A stretch of DNA of 8,346 nucleotides from a bacterium (GCA_037131655.1 JBAXQP010000112.1:1-8346), one strand, 5' to 3'; positions 1 to 6,946 are shown, numbered from the stretch's first letter. The notes: generated by a model from the letters alone, not told the origin. Numbers and translations: made by a program.

Positions 1-2
1 TC

Positions 3-962
3 TCCGAAATCGGCGGTGAGTTCGCCCTAATCAAACGCGTCACGGCCCGGCCCTACAAAGACCCGGCGATTATCAAAGGGGTTGGCGATGATTGTGCAGT
101 ACTGGAATATACGGACGAAAAGTATCAGCTAATTACGGTGGACATGATGGTTGAAAACGACCATTTCACCCTCGCTTGGCACTCGCCTTCGCAGGTTGGC
201 AGCAAGCTGATGGAATCGAATGTGTCTGACATCCTCTCCATGGGCGGTACGCCTCGTTGGGCATTTTTATCCTTCGCGTTGACGCCGGATATTCAAGTTG
301 AGTTCATGGATGAGTTCTATCGCGGCTTGTATGAGTCGGCAGACAGACACAATGTGGCTTTAGTCGGCGGCGATACTACCCACGGCCGTGATATCGTGCT
401 CAATCTGGCGTTAGTGGGTGAGGTGGACAAAGCCGGAGTGCGTCTGCGTTCACATGCCGTTCCGGGAGATTTAATCTGTACTACGGGCGTTTTGGGCAAG
501 AGTGAAGCCGGTTTGAGGTTGCTGAGAAAAGGCAAAGCGACCGGTTGCCTTGCCAACGGTCACTTAGAGCCTCGCTGTCGGTTGGAATGGGAAGCCAAAG
601 CCATCTCCCGTTACGCTCATGCCATGATTGACGTCAGCGACGGTCTTGGAAGTGAAGTCACTCACATCTGTCGTGAGAGCGGAACCGGCGCGCTTATTGA
701 TTGGGAAAGCATCCCCCTCTCAGAAGCAACTATTGAAGCAGCCCAAATTCTCAATAATGAACCCCAAGAATACGCCCTTTACGGCGGCGAAGATTTCGAG
801 TTGGTCTTCACAATCCCCCCAGAAAACCTATCCCCACTCCGCCAAGAATTCAACGATTTCACAGTAGTAGGCGAGATACTATCCCCCGACCATGGCATCA
901 CCCTACTCAAAGCCGGCCAAAAACAAGCCCTAAAAAAAGGGTACGACCACTTCGCGGAGTAA
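3..962 (+). CDS. thiL: Thiamine-monophosphate kinase (ThiL), 5' end cut by the window edge
   Basis: ThiL phosphorylates thiamine monophosphate with ATP to give thiamine diphosphate, the last step of cofactor synthesis in the cytoplasm. The frame is open from the left edge, and 319 residues are visible. The family is about 325 long, so only a few N-terminal residues and the start codon are missing. Visible family motifs, in fragment numbering, are GEFALI near residues 5-10, the Mg/ATP-binding GVGDDCAVL at 26-34, a TVDMMVE segment near 45-51 (family TTDTLVE), NVSDILSMGG near 73-82, VGGDTTHG near 121-128, DVSDGL near 210-215 and YGGEDFELVF near 260-269. These are the acidic clusters that hold the metals and nucleotide in the AIR-synthase/ThiL fold. 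The related SelD, HypE and PurM proteins do not show this combination. A GTG at 138 is in frame but internal, because the GVGDD motif lies before it. A strong hairpin follows the stop codon directly. Its promoter lies outside the window. Confidence 0.96.
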   Translation, partial: SEIGGEFALIKRVTARPYKDPAIIKGVGDDCAVLEYTDEKYQLITVDMMVENDHFTLAWHSPSQVGSKLMESNVSDILSMGGTPRWAFLSFALTPDIQVEFMDEFYRGLYESADRHNVALVGGDTTHGRDIVLNLALVGEVDKAGVRLRSHAVPGDLICTTGVLGKSEAGLRLLRKGKATGCLANGHLEPRCRLEWEAKAISRYAHAMIDVSDGLGSEVTHICRESGTGALIDWESIPLSEATIEAAQILNNEPQEYALYGGEDFELVFTIPPENLSPLRQEFNDFTVVGEILSPDHGITLLKAGQKQALKKGYDHFAE

Positions 963-963
963 T

Positions 964-1008
964 AAGAAATCCAGCGGTCAAGATACTGCTCTGACCGCTG
1001 GATTTCTT
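964..1008 (+). terminator. Rho-independent terminator after thiL
   Basis: The arms at 964-980 and 992-1008 are perfectly complementary over 17 bp, with an 11-base loop. The right arm ends in a T-rich tail (TTTCTTT). The hairpin starts one base after the thiL stop codon. On the other strand the stem is followed by a weaker T-rich stretch (TTTCTTATTA), so it may also stop leftward transcripts from the converging gene at 1120-1515. Confidence 0.85.
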
Positions 1009-1119
1009 TGCGCTTCCTTGTGCTGGGAGCGTTGCTCATTCATCCGTGAGTAGCCCGTAGCTTCCATGCTGCGTTCTGCTCCGTTGCCTTCCTTGGCAAG
1101 ATGTACTGTATATGATCAA

Positions 1120-1515
1120 CTAGACTTGTGTAGTCATCGTTCGAAAAATGGTTTCCTTCGGTATATGATGTGTGGCGGAAATGTTTAAAAGGTGAACATC
1201 CGAATCGGGTGAATGGCTCCAGACGCAGCAGTCGCGGCCCCAATAGACAAGATAGACCGAACTGCCGTCCGAGTTTTTCCGCCAACCATTTTGGCCATGG
1301 CCAGTAAAGAGCGCCACATAGTTAGAGGTTATCAAAAAAACTTCCTCTGAGAACACTTGCAGGCGGGAAGCCAGAAGATACGGGTCCCCTTCAAAATATG
1401 CATCGTCCGTAACGGCATACCCCTTAAGGCCGATGCGTCTGATACCCTGGTTTTGTAGCAAGACAAACTCGCTGTCAGGCGTGCCGCCCCGCTGAACGCC
1501 AACAATACGCAACAT
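1120..1515 (-). CDS. Small stand-alone lamin-tail-domain-like protein, function unknown
   Basis: This is a 131-residue protein with no signal peptide or membrane segment, so probably cytoplasmic. I do not recognise a named family, but the pattern is that of a lamin-tail (LTD) immunoglobulin-like beta sandwich. It opens with RIVGVQRGGTPDSEFVLLQNQG (residues 3-24) and then GLKGYAVTDD near 29-38, matching the LTD theme of 'E-[YF]-V-x-L-x-N ... L-x-G-[YW]-x-[LV]-x-D'. It continues with VALFTGHGQN near 67-76, then VYLVYWGRDCCVWSH near 87-101 and DVHLLN near 106-111, like the LTD 'YTGxG ... W ... GD-x-V-x-L' end. The ATG start is supported by GGAAGGGG about 8 bases upstream. It lies 71 bases after nrdJ on the same strand, with a hairpin in between, so co-transcription is possible but not shown. 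The domain call is by eye and needs a profile search. Confidence 0.72.
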   Translation of the reverse strand: MLRIVGVQRGGTPDSEFVLLQNQGIRRIGLKGYAVTDDAYFEGDPYLLASRLQVFSEEVFLITSNYVALFTGHGQNGWRKNSDGSSVYLVYWGRDCCVWSHSPDSDVHLLNISATHHIPKETIFRTMTTQV

Positions 1516-1559
1516 ATGTCATACCCCTTCCAATAACTTCTTGGTACACATTAAAGGTT

Positions 1560-1579
1560 CCCCGGAGCGTACTCCGAGG
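1560..1579 (-). terminator. Hairpin after nrdJ, possible weak terminator
   Basis: On the minus strand CCTCGGAG, a four-base loop (TACG) and CTCCGGGG form an 8-bp stem with one G-U pair. It sits 7 bases after the nrdJ stop codon. The following bases (AACCTTTAATG) hold only a short T run, so termination may be partial, leaving read-through into the gene at 1120-1515. Confidence 0.45.
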
Positions 1580-1586
1580 TTATAAA

Positions 1587-4499
1587 TTAACTGCAGCCGT
1601 AGGACATACCGCAGTTAAGGCATTTGTAGCAGGAGCCGTTTCTAACTAAGATCATGCCGCAGTCCGGGCACGGCGGCGCGTCACTTTGTGTGGCGAACAC
1701 CTGCTTTTCTCGTTCTAATAGAGTTTTATCGTCCGTTTTCTCATCCGTTGCCAAGGTACGGGCGATGATGGCTTTATCCTCCAATGAGAGCTGTGCTTCC
1801 TGTTTGCCATTGCGTCCGAATTTAAGCCCAAGCCATCGGAAGAGGTAGTCCATAATCGACTTGGCAAACGGGATTTGTTTGTTTCCCGTGAAACCACTCG
1901 GCTCAAAGCGCATATGGGAGAATTTATCCACCAGCGTATCGAGCGGAACCCCATATTGCAGCGCCATCGAAATTGACGTTGCAAAGGCATCCATCAAGCC
2001 CGAAATAACCGAACCTTCTTTTGACATCGTGATGAAAATTTCACCCGGCATACCATCGTCGTAAAGGCCGACGGTGACATAACCCTCGTGTCCACCGACG
2101 CTGAACTTGTGGGTGATTGATTGCCGTTCATCGGACAGTCGGCGTCGCTTTGGTTTTGCTGGTTCAGCAGTTTGAACCTGTGCGGTCCCTGCCTTTTCTT
2201 CATCAGGCTTCTTGGTGTTAAGCGGTTGGGTCTTTTTACAGCCATCACGATAGATGGCAATCGCTTTCAGCCCAAGCTTCCAAGCCTGTAAGTAGGTATC
2301 AGCAATCTCCTCAGGCGTGGTCTCATTCGGCATGTTGACCGTCTTGCTGATTGCGCCTGAGATAAATGGCTGAACAGCAGACATCATCTTCACATGGCCC
2401 ATAGGCACAATCGAGCGTTCGCCCTTAGCCGGTCGGAAGGCACAATCGAAGACCGGCAAGTCCTCATCTTTAAGATGAGGGGCATCCTCGATGGTGTCAG
2501 AGCTTTCGATGTGGGAAAGAATATCCACAATCTGTGAGCTGGTGTAGCCAAGTCGCAAAAGGGCATCGGGGACGGTTTGATTGACGATTTTCATCATCCC
2601 GCCGCCAACGAGCGTTTTGTACTTGACTAACGCGATGTCTGGCTCGATACCGGTGGTATCGCAGTCCATCATGAAGCCGATGGTGCCGGTTGGGGCTAGA
2701 ACAGATGCTTGGGCATTACGCAGGCCATGCTTGCCGGCAAAGGTCAGTACATCGTCCCATGAAATTCTTGCCGCTTTGAGCAAGCCTTCGGGCGCCAGTT
2801 TGCTGTCGATAGATTCAATCGCCTCCCGATGTTGTCGCATCACTCGCAAGGCCGGTTCGCGATTGACTTTATAACCGGAGAAAGGTCCCCCGCAATCGCG
2901 TGAGATGATAGCCGATTGCCGATAGGCTTCGCCGGTCATGATCGCCGTGATGGCGGCTGCATAGGTTCTGCCTTCATCGCTGTCATAAGGCAGGCCGCGT
3001 TCCATCAGTAGTGCGCCCAGGTTCGCGTATCCCATTCCCAATGGCCGATATTCGTTGCTCATCTCTGTGATCTTGGGGGTCGGGTAGTCGGAGTTGCCGA
3101 TCAGCATTTCCTGCGCAGTAAGCACCACTTGAATGGCATGCTTGAACGCATCCACATCGAGATCGCCATCGGGCGTTCTGAACTCCATTAGGTTCAAGCT
3201 CGCCAAGTTGCAGGCCGTGTTGTTGAGGAACATGAATTCCGAACATGGGTTGCTGGCGTGAATTTGGTCTGAGTTAAGGCAGGTGTGCCAGCGGTTGATG
3301 GTGTCGTGATATTGCATGCCGGGATCGCCGCAGACCCACGCCGCATCGGCAATTCGGTTCATGACATCGCGTGCTCTAAATGTTGCCATCGGAGCACGGT
3401 CCACTACCGAACAGGTCTGCCAATCCGAATTTTTTTCGACAGCGCTCATAAAATCATCAGTCGCGCGGACGCTGTGGTTGGCATTTTGGTAAGGCACGGT
3501 GTCATAAGCGCCCCCGGGAACATTGAATGCGCCCGTGAATCCGGCTTCAATCAACGCATGGGCTTTCTTTTCAGCCTCCGCTTTGCTGGCGATGAACTCA
3601 ATGATGTCCGGGTGATCGACATTGAGCACACGCATGCAAGCGGCGCGTCTGGTGGAACCACCGGACTTGATCGAACCCGCGCTCGCATCAAATCCCTTCA
3701 TAAAGCTCACAGGACCGGATGAGTAACCGCCTGCCGAAAGCTTTTCTTTGGAAGAGCGTAATGACGAGAGGTTCACGCCTGAGCCGGATCCGTCTTTGAA
3801 GAGCATCCCTTCAATCTTATATAGATCAAGGATAGACTCCATGTTATCCACAACTTCGTTGATGTAGCATGCCGAGGATGCTTGGCGACGGCCTTCCCAG
3901 CCGATGTTGAACCACACTGGGCTGTTGAAAGAGGCCATCTGGTTGACCAAAATAAATTTCAACTCGGCGCGGAAGACTTCGGCATCTTCCTCTGTCGCGA
4001 AGTAGTTATCGAGTATGCCCCATTGGGTGATGGTTTCAACGACTCGGCCTACCAACTGTTTTACGCTAAATTCCCGTTGGGGTGTCCCGAGTTGTCCGCG
4101 AAAGTACTTTGAAGAAACAACGTTCGTTGCTAGTTGGCTCCAGGTAGAGGGTACTTCAACATTAAGCTGTTCGAAGACCACATCCCCCTTTTCGCCAATG
4201 ATGGAAGCTGTTCGCGTTTCCCAGGTAAGTTCGTCGTAAGGATCGATTCCTTGCTGGGTGAAGCGGCGGGTAAATGTAAGCCCTTTCCCCTTGCTGAATG
4301 TCTTCTTGCCTTGCTTCTTCACGGTTTTCTCCACTGCTTCTTCGATCTTCGTCACGGCCATGGTTACTGCTTCCTCAGGCATATCGAGCATCACTGCTCC
4401 CGCTCGTGAATGACCATTCCCTGATTTTGCGACTCCTTCTTCCTCATCTCCAAACATCGGATCAAAAGAACTAAAGCCTTCTTGGTTACCTTGCTCCAC
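1587..4499 (-). CDS. nrdJ: Coenzyme B12-dependent (class II) ribonucleotide reductase NrdJ
   Basis: NrdJ reduces ribonucleotides to deoxyribonucleotides for DNA synthesis, using adenosylcobalamin to make the thiyl radical, so it works with or without oxygen. The protein is 970 residues from the chosen GTG. Cys211 (in SSACYI) and Cys430 (in NNTACNLASLNL) form the redox pair. NPCSE holds Asn417, the radical Cys419 and Glu421, and the spacing of 11 between Cys419 and Cys430 is the family's. APTGTIG lies near 602-608. After a charged linker near 762-790 comes a TSCPD-type domain (about 790-890). A zinc ribbon follows, with CPDCG (Cys944, Cys947), CYKCLNC (Cys957, Cys960, Cys963) and a terminal Cys969, probably the shuttle that re-reduces the active site. 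No N-terminal ATP cone is visible. The GTG at 4499 has AGGAG 8 bases upstream. An in-frame TTG at 4526 (979 residues) lacks a site and lies about 3 bases from the predicted transcription start. The gene lies just downstream of its regulator nrdR. Confidence 0.96.
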   Translation of the reverse strand: MEQGNQEGFSSFDPMFGDEEEGVAKSGNGHSRAGAVMLDMPEEAVTMAVTKIEEAVEKTVKKQGKKTFSKGKGLTFTRRFTQQGIDPYDELTWETRTASIIGEKGDVVFEQLNVEVPSTWSQLATNVVSSKYFRGQLGTPQREFSVKQLVGRVVETITQWGILDNYFATEEDAEVFRAELKFILVNQMASFNSPVWFNIGWEGRRQASSACYINEVVDNMESILDLYKIEGMLFKDGSGSGVNLSSLRSSKEKLSAGGYSSGPVSFMKGFDASAGSIKSGGSTRRAACMRVLNVDHPDIIEFIASKAEAEKKAHALIEAGFTGAFNVPGGAYDTVPYQNANHSVRATDDFMSAVEKNSDWQTCSVVDRAPMATFRARDVMNRIADAAWVCGDPGMQYHDTINRWHTCLNSDQIHASNPCSEFMFLNNTACNLASLNLMEFRTPDGDLDVDAFKHAIQVVLTAQEMLIGNSDYPTPKITEMSNEYRPLGMGYANLGALLMERGLPYDSDEGRTYAAAITAIMTGEAYRQSAIISRDCGGPFSGYKVNREPALRVMRQHREAIESIDSKLAPEGLLKAARISWDDVLTFAGKHGLRNAQASVLAPTGTIGFMMDCDTTGIEPDIALVKYKTLVGGGMMKIVNQTVPDALLRLGYTSSQIVDILSHIESSDTIEDAPHLKDEDLPVFDCAFRPAKGERSIVPMGHVKMMSAVQPFISGAISKTVNMPNETTPEEIADTYLQAWKLGLKAIAIYRDGCKKTQPLNTKKPDEEKAGTAQVQTAEPAKPKRRRLSDERQSITHKFSVGGHEGYVTVGLYDDGMPGEIFITMSKEGSVISGLMDAFATSISMALQYGVPLDTLVDKFSHMRFEPSGFTGNKQIPFAKSIMDYLFRWLGLKFGRNGKQEAQLSLEDKAIIARTLATDEKTDDKTLLEREKQVFATQSDAPPCPDCGMILVRNGSCYKCLNCGMSYGCS

Positions 4500-4507
4500 T
4501 TTTTTCA

Positions 4508-4512
4508 CTCCT
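4508..4512 (-). promoter_or_regulatory. Ribosome binding site that sets the nrdJ GTG start
   Basis: AGGAG on the minus strand lies 8 bases before GTG at 4499-4497. It sits inside the longer reading that would begin with TTG at 4526. That upstream TTG has no purine-rich site, so this motif is the main reason for choosing the GTG start. Confidence 0.75.
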
Positions 4513-4535
4513 GGATAAAATTTCAATAAGCAATT

Positions 4536-4563
4536 CTTATATTGATGGCGGATACAATGTCAA
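4536..4563 (-). promoter_or_regulatory. Predicted sigma70 promoter of nrdJ, in the nrdR-nrdJ gap
   Basis: On the minus strand there is a perfect -35 TTGACA (4563-4558), a 16-base spacer and a -10 TATAAG (4541-4536), which is 5 of 6 to consensus. Transcription would start near 4529 and give a leader of about 30 bases before the GTG start. The sequence CAATATA (4544-4538), identical to the left half of the NrdR-box core CWATATA, overlaps the -10 element. This gives nrdJ its own transcript in addition to any read-through from nrdR. Confidence 0.7.
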
Positions 4564-4567
4564 TTGT

Positions 4568-5035
4568 CTAAGATTTCTGCCGCTTGCGTTTTCTTAAACT
4601 TTCAACTACTTCTCTGAATTGATTGGCATCTTCAAACTGCCGATAGACCGATGCAAACCTTACATAAGCCACTGGGTCAATTAGGAGCAGTTGGTCCATT
4701 ACCAATTCTCCGATATCATTAGTCGAGACTTCCGATTCGAGCCGGTTGATAAGCGCTCGTTCCACTTCTTCGGTGGCTTCTTCCATTTTTTCTATACTAA
4801 CAGGGCGCTTCCGGCAGGCTAAAAAAAATCCTTGCAGGATCTTATCCCGCTTGAACGGTTCTCTGTCTCCGTTCTTTTTAACGACCATCAACCGTTTTTC
4901 TTCGATTTCTTCGTAGGTTTTGAAGCGCTGACCGCAGGCAACACATTGTCGTCTCCGTCGGATAGCCATGCCATCGCGAACGGGGCGAGAATCAAGCACA
5001 TTGTCTTCTTGGTTGCCACAGTAGGGACACTTCAT
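4568..5035 (-). CDS. nrdR: Transcriptional repressor NrdR
   Basis: NrdR represses ribonucleotide reductase genes, binding DNA through a zinc ribbon and sensing ATP/dATP through an ATP cone. The protein is 155 residues (E. coli NrdR is 149). The N-terminal zinc ribbon is MKCPYCG (Cys3, Cys6) and CVACGQRF (Cys31, Cys34), with the basic segment IRRRRQ at 25-30 just before the second pair. The ATP cone spans about 49-139 and begins MVVKKNGDREPF; VAYVRFASVYRQF at 122-134 is the usual end. A short basic tail (RKRKRQK) closes it. The start at 5035 is chosen because the family begins MKCP and a GAGGA site precedes it by 4-5 bases. An upstream in-frame ATG at 5074 would lie inside the predicted -10 element. 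The stop is 68 bases before the nrdJ start, which is the natural setting for a regulator of nrdJ. Confidence 0.96.
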   Translation of the reverse strand: MKCPYCGNQEDNVLDSRPVRDGMAIRRRRQCVACGQRFKTYEEIEEKRLMVVKKNGDREPFKRDKILQGFFLACRKRPVSIEKMEEATEEVERALINRLESEVSTNDIGELVMDQLLLIDPVAYVRFASVYRQFEDANQFREVVESLRKRKRQKS

Positions 5036-5072
5036 ATATTCCTCAATGATACAACATGTTGACAGCATAATC

Positions 5073-5101
5073 ACTATAACATACTACGACTAGTCAGTCA
5101 A
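5073..5101 (-). promoter_or_regulatory. Predicted sigma70 promoter of nrdR
   Basis: On the minus strand there is a -35 TTGACT (5101-5096), a 17-base spacer and a -10 TATAGT (5078-5073), each 5 of 6 to consensus, with an AT-rich stretch upstream. Transcription would begin near 5066, about 30 bases before the ATG at 5035. The -10 element is part of TATAGTG (5078-5072), identical to the right half of the NrdR-box core, so repressor binding here could give autoregulation. Confidence 0.7.
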
Positions 5102-5151
5102 TAGTTTTTTGTATAAATATTGTAAGAATTTTTTTGCTCCGTACTACATGT

Positions 5152-5160
5152 TGTTATAAT
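5152..5160 (+). promoter_or_regulatory. Rightward extended -10 motif, possible promoter
   Basis: TGTTATAAT is a perfect extended -10 (TG, one base, TATAAT). Only poor -35 matches lie upstream (TTTGCT or TTGCTC, 3 of 6). It points away from nrdR and into a stretch with no rightward gene, so either it drives a short non-coding transcript through the hairpin repeat or it is a chance match in AT-rich DNA. Confidence 0.25.
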
Positions 5161-5239
5161 CTCTTAATGAGTGTTTAATAATACTCACTGCGATTATTTA
5201 GCGAAGATTACCAAGAAGCGTAGGGGGGGGCAGACAGAG

Positions 5240-5306
5240 CCTGAATGTCACCCTGAGCGTAGTCGAAGGGTCTTCAGGAAGATTCCTCGACTACGCACGG
5301 AATGAC
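5240..5306. repeat. REP-like inverted pair of short hairpins
   Basis: Two 26-base units face each other with 8 bases between them: 5247-5272 and, inverted, 5281-5306. They match at 19 of 26 positions. Each unit is itself a hairpin with a 5-bp stem and a 12-base loop. Unit 1 has stem ACCCT/AGGGT with loop GAGCGTAGTCGA. Unit 2 has stem ATTCC/GGAAT with loop TCGACTACGCAC, the reverse complement of GTGCGTAGTCGA. An outer CCTGAA/TTCAGG pair (5240-5245 with 5273-5278) lengthens the first hairpin. From memory, units of this type (GTCA-CCCTGAGCGTAG... and GTCATTC...) recur between genes in many bacterial genomes as REP-like elements. Only this copy is seen here. Confidence 0.65.
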
Positions 5307-5321
5307 GTACCTACGGTACGT
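5305..5321. repeat. Short perfect palindrome next to the repeat
   Basis: ACGTACC, three bases (TAC) and GGTACGT form a 7-bp stem that overlaps the last two bases of the twin-hairpin repeat. TTG follows on the plus strand, too weak for a clear terminator. It may be the edge of the repeat element or a weak transcription stop for either strand. Confidence 0.4.
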
Positions 5322-5357
5322 TTGAGAACAAATCCGGCGAAATGGGTTTTGGCAGCC

Positions 5358-6839
5358 TTATTTTCTGAACTTTATTGAAAATAAATCCGCGTCACTCATC
5401 ACAAAGCGCAGGCGGATGGGTTTGCCGGATAGTTGGCGAACATCCTTGCCAGTCTTCCATGAGATTACACGGTCTAATTGGTCGCCGAAAATTTCGGGGC
5501 TGTCTTTTAGGGTGTAGCCGGGGATGGGTTTGCCAGTGGTATCTTGGATTTCAACTCGGACATAGCCTGCGACGGAAGTCGAGAAGTTCATTTCGAGTTC
5601 TTTACCCTTAAAGGTAATAGTTTTGGTGGTGAATTCGCCGCCTTTGCCGGGAGCGTTTACTGAGACGAATCCATCGACCCTGATGACATAGCGGCGAAGG
5701 TTGGTGTAGGAACCTCGCCAATAGTGTTCGGTGGCGTAGATAGAGATTTCATCGGGCGCGCCGGCCATGTCTGACTTGGTTTCAATCAAGCCCCAAGCTG
5801 CGAAGTTATCGCCATAGACCCATTGGTCTTCATTGCGCAGACCCGGGCGGATGAAAGCCTCCGTCCAACGTTTGAAAGTCTTTCCATCTCGACTGGTCAT
5901 ATAAAGGCAATCCGAAAGGGCTGTGCCATATCGTTCACCGACCGCCGAACGCTCCAAGCGCTCCTTAAGTTGCGGCAAAGCCCGCATTTCATCCGACCAA
6001 CCTCGATCGAGATAACGAGCAGGGAAGCCCATATAGATATGAGGCGCGCGATAGTAGGGGGCCACGTTATTGGTATACAACGCCTCATTCGGCGCTCCGG
6101 GGTATTTTAGCCATTCGCCTTTGGTCCAGTGGATGAAGTCCTTCGAAGTTGCCCATTTAATATCGCGGGTGTTATTGCGGAAGTCGCGATAATAGGCGCG
6201 GTACTCCCCGCGTTCGACATCCCAGAAAGCATTGTTTAGGCTGTCGAATGCGCCATCGGTGATTATCGGCTTGTCGGTTAGCGGTGTCCAGTGGATTCCG
6301 TCTGCTGACTTGGCTGCCAACAAACTAGATTTTTTATTGTATTGACCGAAGTAGACCGCCTTGTAGAGGGCGTCCGGAGTGCATTTGGGATTAGTATCTT
6401 TAAAGCAACTGAAATTGTCCAGGTTCGGATTCATCCAGACGATGTTGTTATTCTTCGAGCCATTGAACTCGAAAAGTCCCAAATCAGGCCTGGTCCATTG
6501 GATGCCGTCTTTGCTCTCGGCATAGCCGATGAACACATCATGAGTCGGAATACTCGATGGCTCATGCGCCCAAGCGTTGTAGTAGGTCCTAAAGATATCC
6601 CCATCTTTGAAAATGACCTGAAATGAGCACCCATTGCCCTCCCACGGCTTGTCGAAGCGCGTCACGATCTCCTTCGGAATCGGATGGTGCATCTCCAGGC
6701 GCACTTTCTTCATCTTATCAATCAAATAATCATCCAAAAACAATTCCCGCCGCGATCCAATATCAATCACTTTAACCTCCCGAGCTAATCCACTCATTCC
6801 TATTAAGCAGAGTAATATTCCAATAACAATCCGTTTCAT
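5358..6839 (-). CDS. Secreted glycosidase-like beta-propeller protein (GH32/GH43-like fold)
   Basis: This 493-residue protein is probably exported and carbohydrate-active, but its substrate is unknown. A signal peptide is visible: MKR, a hydrophobic core at about 4-17 and a likely cut after GLA (residue 19). The residue before Cys11 is Leu, so it is not a lipoprotein. The start of the mature part, RELFLDDYLIDKMKKVRLEMH (31-51), and KPWEGNGCSFQVIFKDGDIFRTYY (64-87) belong to a family I know from Planctomycetota-type genomes. Blade-like repeats of the form S-x-D-G-x-x-W occur as SKDGIQWT (109-116), SADGIHWT (178-185), SKDFIHWT (232-239) and SRDGKTFKRWT (316-326), as in five-bladed propellers. 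The end, about 400-493, is a beta sandwich with GYVRVEIQD, PEIFGD and a closing RLRFVMSDADLFSIKF. No catalytic residue can be assigned by eye. The ATG has GAGGAG 9 bases upstream. It stands alone, after the csrA terminator and before the nrdR gap. Confidence 0.85.
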   Translation of the reverse strand: MKRIVIGILLCLIGMSGLAREVKVIDIGSRRELFLDDYLIDKMKKVRLEMHHPIPKEIVTRFDKPWEGNGCSFQVIFKDGDIFRTYYNAWAHEPSSIPTHDVFIGYAESKDGIQWTRPDLGLFEFNGSKNNNIVWMNPNLDNFSCFKDTNPKCTPDALYKAVYFGQYNKKSSLLAAKSADGIHWTPLTDKPIITDGAFDSLNNAFWDVERGEYRAYYRDFRNNTRDIKWATSKDFIHWTKGEWLKYPGAPNEALYTNNVAPYYRAPHIYMGFPARYLDRGWSDEMRALPQLKERLERSAVGERYGTALSDCLYMTSRDGKTFKRWTEAFIRPGLRNEDQWVYGDNFAAWGLIETKSDMAGAPDEISIYATEHYWRGSYTNLRRYVIRVDGFVSVNAPGKGGEFTTKTITFKGKELEMNFSTSVAGYVRVEIQDTTGKPIPGYTLKDSPEIFGDQLDRVISWKTGKDVRQLSGKPIRLRFVMSDADLFSIKFRK

Positions 6840-6946
6840 AAATTCTAACTCCTCAATCCCTGTTTTACCCGCTCAGTGTGAGGATATCCAGAGGCAAAAA
6901 AAACCGCCCCGGATATAACCGTGACAGATTTAAATTTTTGACAGCA

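Larger units (their letters stand above)
5036..5357. other. 322-base gap between nrdR and the propeller gene
   Basis: I see no coding sequence here. From left to right it holds the nrdR ribosome binding site and promoter (5040-5101), an AT-rich block (about 5100-5200) with a rightward extended -10 motif at 5152-5160, a run of eight G (5223-5230), the twin-hairpin repeat (5240-5306) and a small palindrome (5305-5321). No rho-independent terminator with a clear T tract was found for the leftward gene that ends at 5358. Confidence 0.7.

Noticed and set aside
700..960. Base-composition change toward C and A in the last third of thiL as a sign of recombination
   Set aside because: The reading frame and ThiL motifs continue without a break; a local codon drift is enough to explain it.
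1010..1119. Second terminator or small gene between thiL and the lamin-tail gene
   Set aside because: Only a 5-bp TTGCC/GGCAA stem without a T tract and no supported frame are present.
3285..3722. 145-codon open frame antisense to nrdJ, and shorter ones around it
   Set aside because: They lie wholly within the well-supported nrdJ frame, have no recognisable protein pattern and look like codon shadows of the real gene.
4500..4567. Full NrdR box in the nrdR-nrdJ gap
   Set aside because: Only 8 of 16 positions match the 16-base consensus, all but one in one half. I kept it as a half-site observation and did not annotate an operator.
5036..5074. Upstream in-frame ATG that would add 13 residues to nrdR
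   Set aside because: NrdR proteins start at MKCP; the extra part is not family-like, and the upstream ATG lies inside the predicted -10 element of the nrdR promoter.
5223..5230. Run of eight G as a phase-variation tract
   Set aside because: It lies in no reading frame and between no promoter elements, so slippage would have no visible effect. It may simply be error-prone in sequencing.
6796..6816. Lipoprotein signal at Cys11 of the propeller protein
   Set aside because: The residues before the cysteine are I-L-L, without the small residue needed at position -1; a plain signal peptide cut after GLA fits better.
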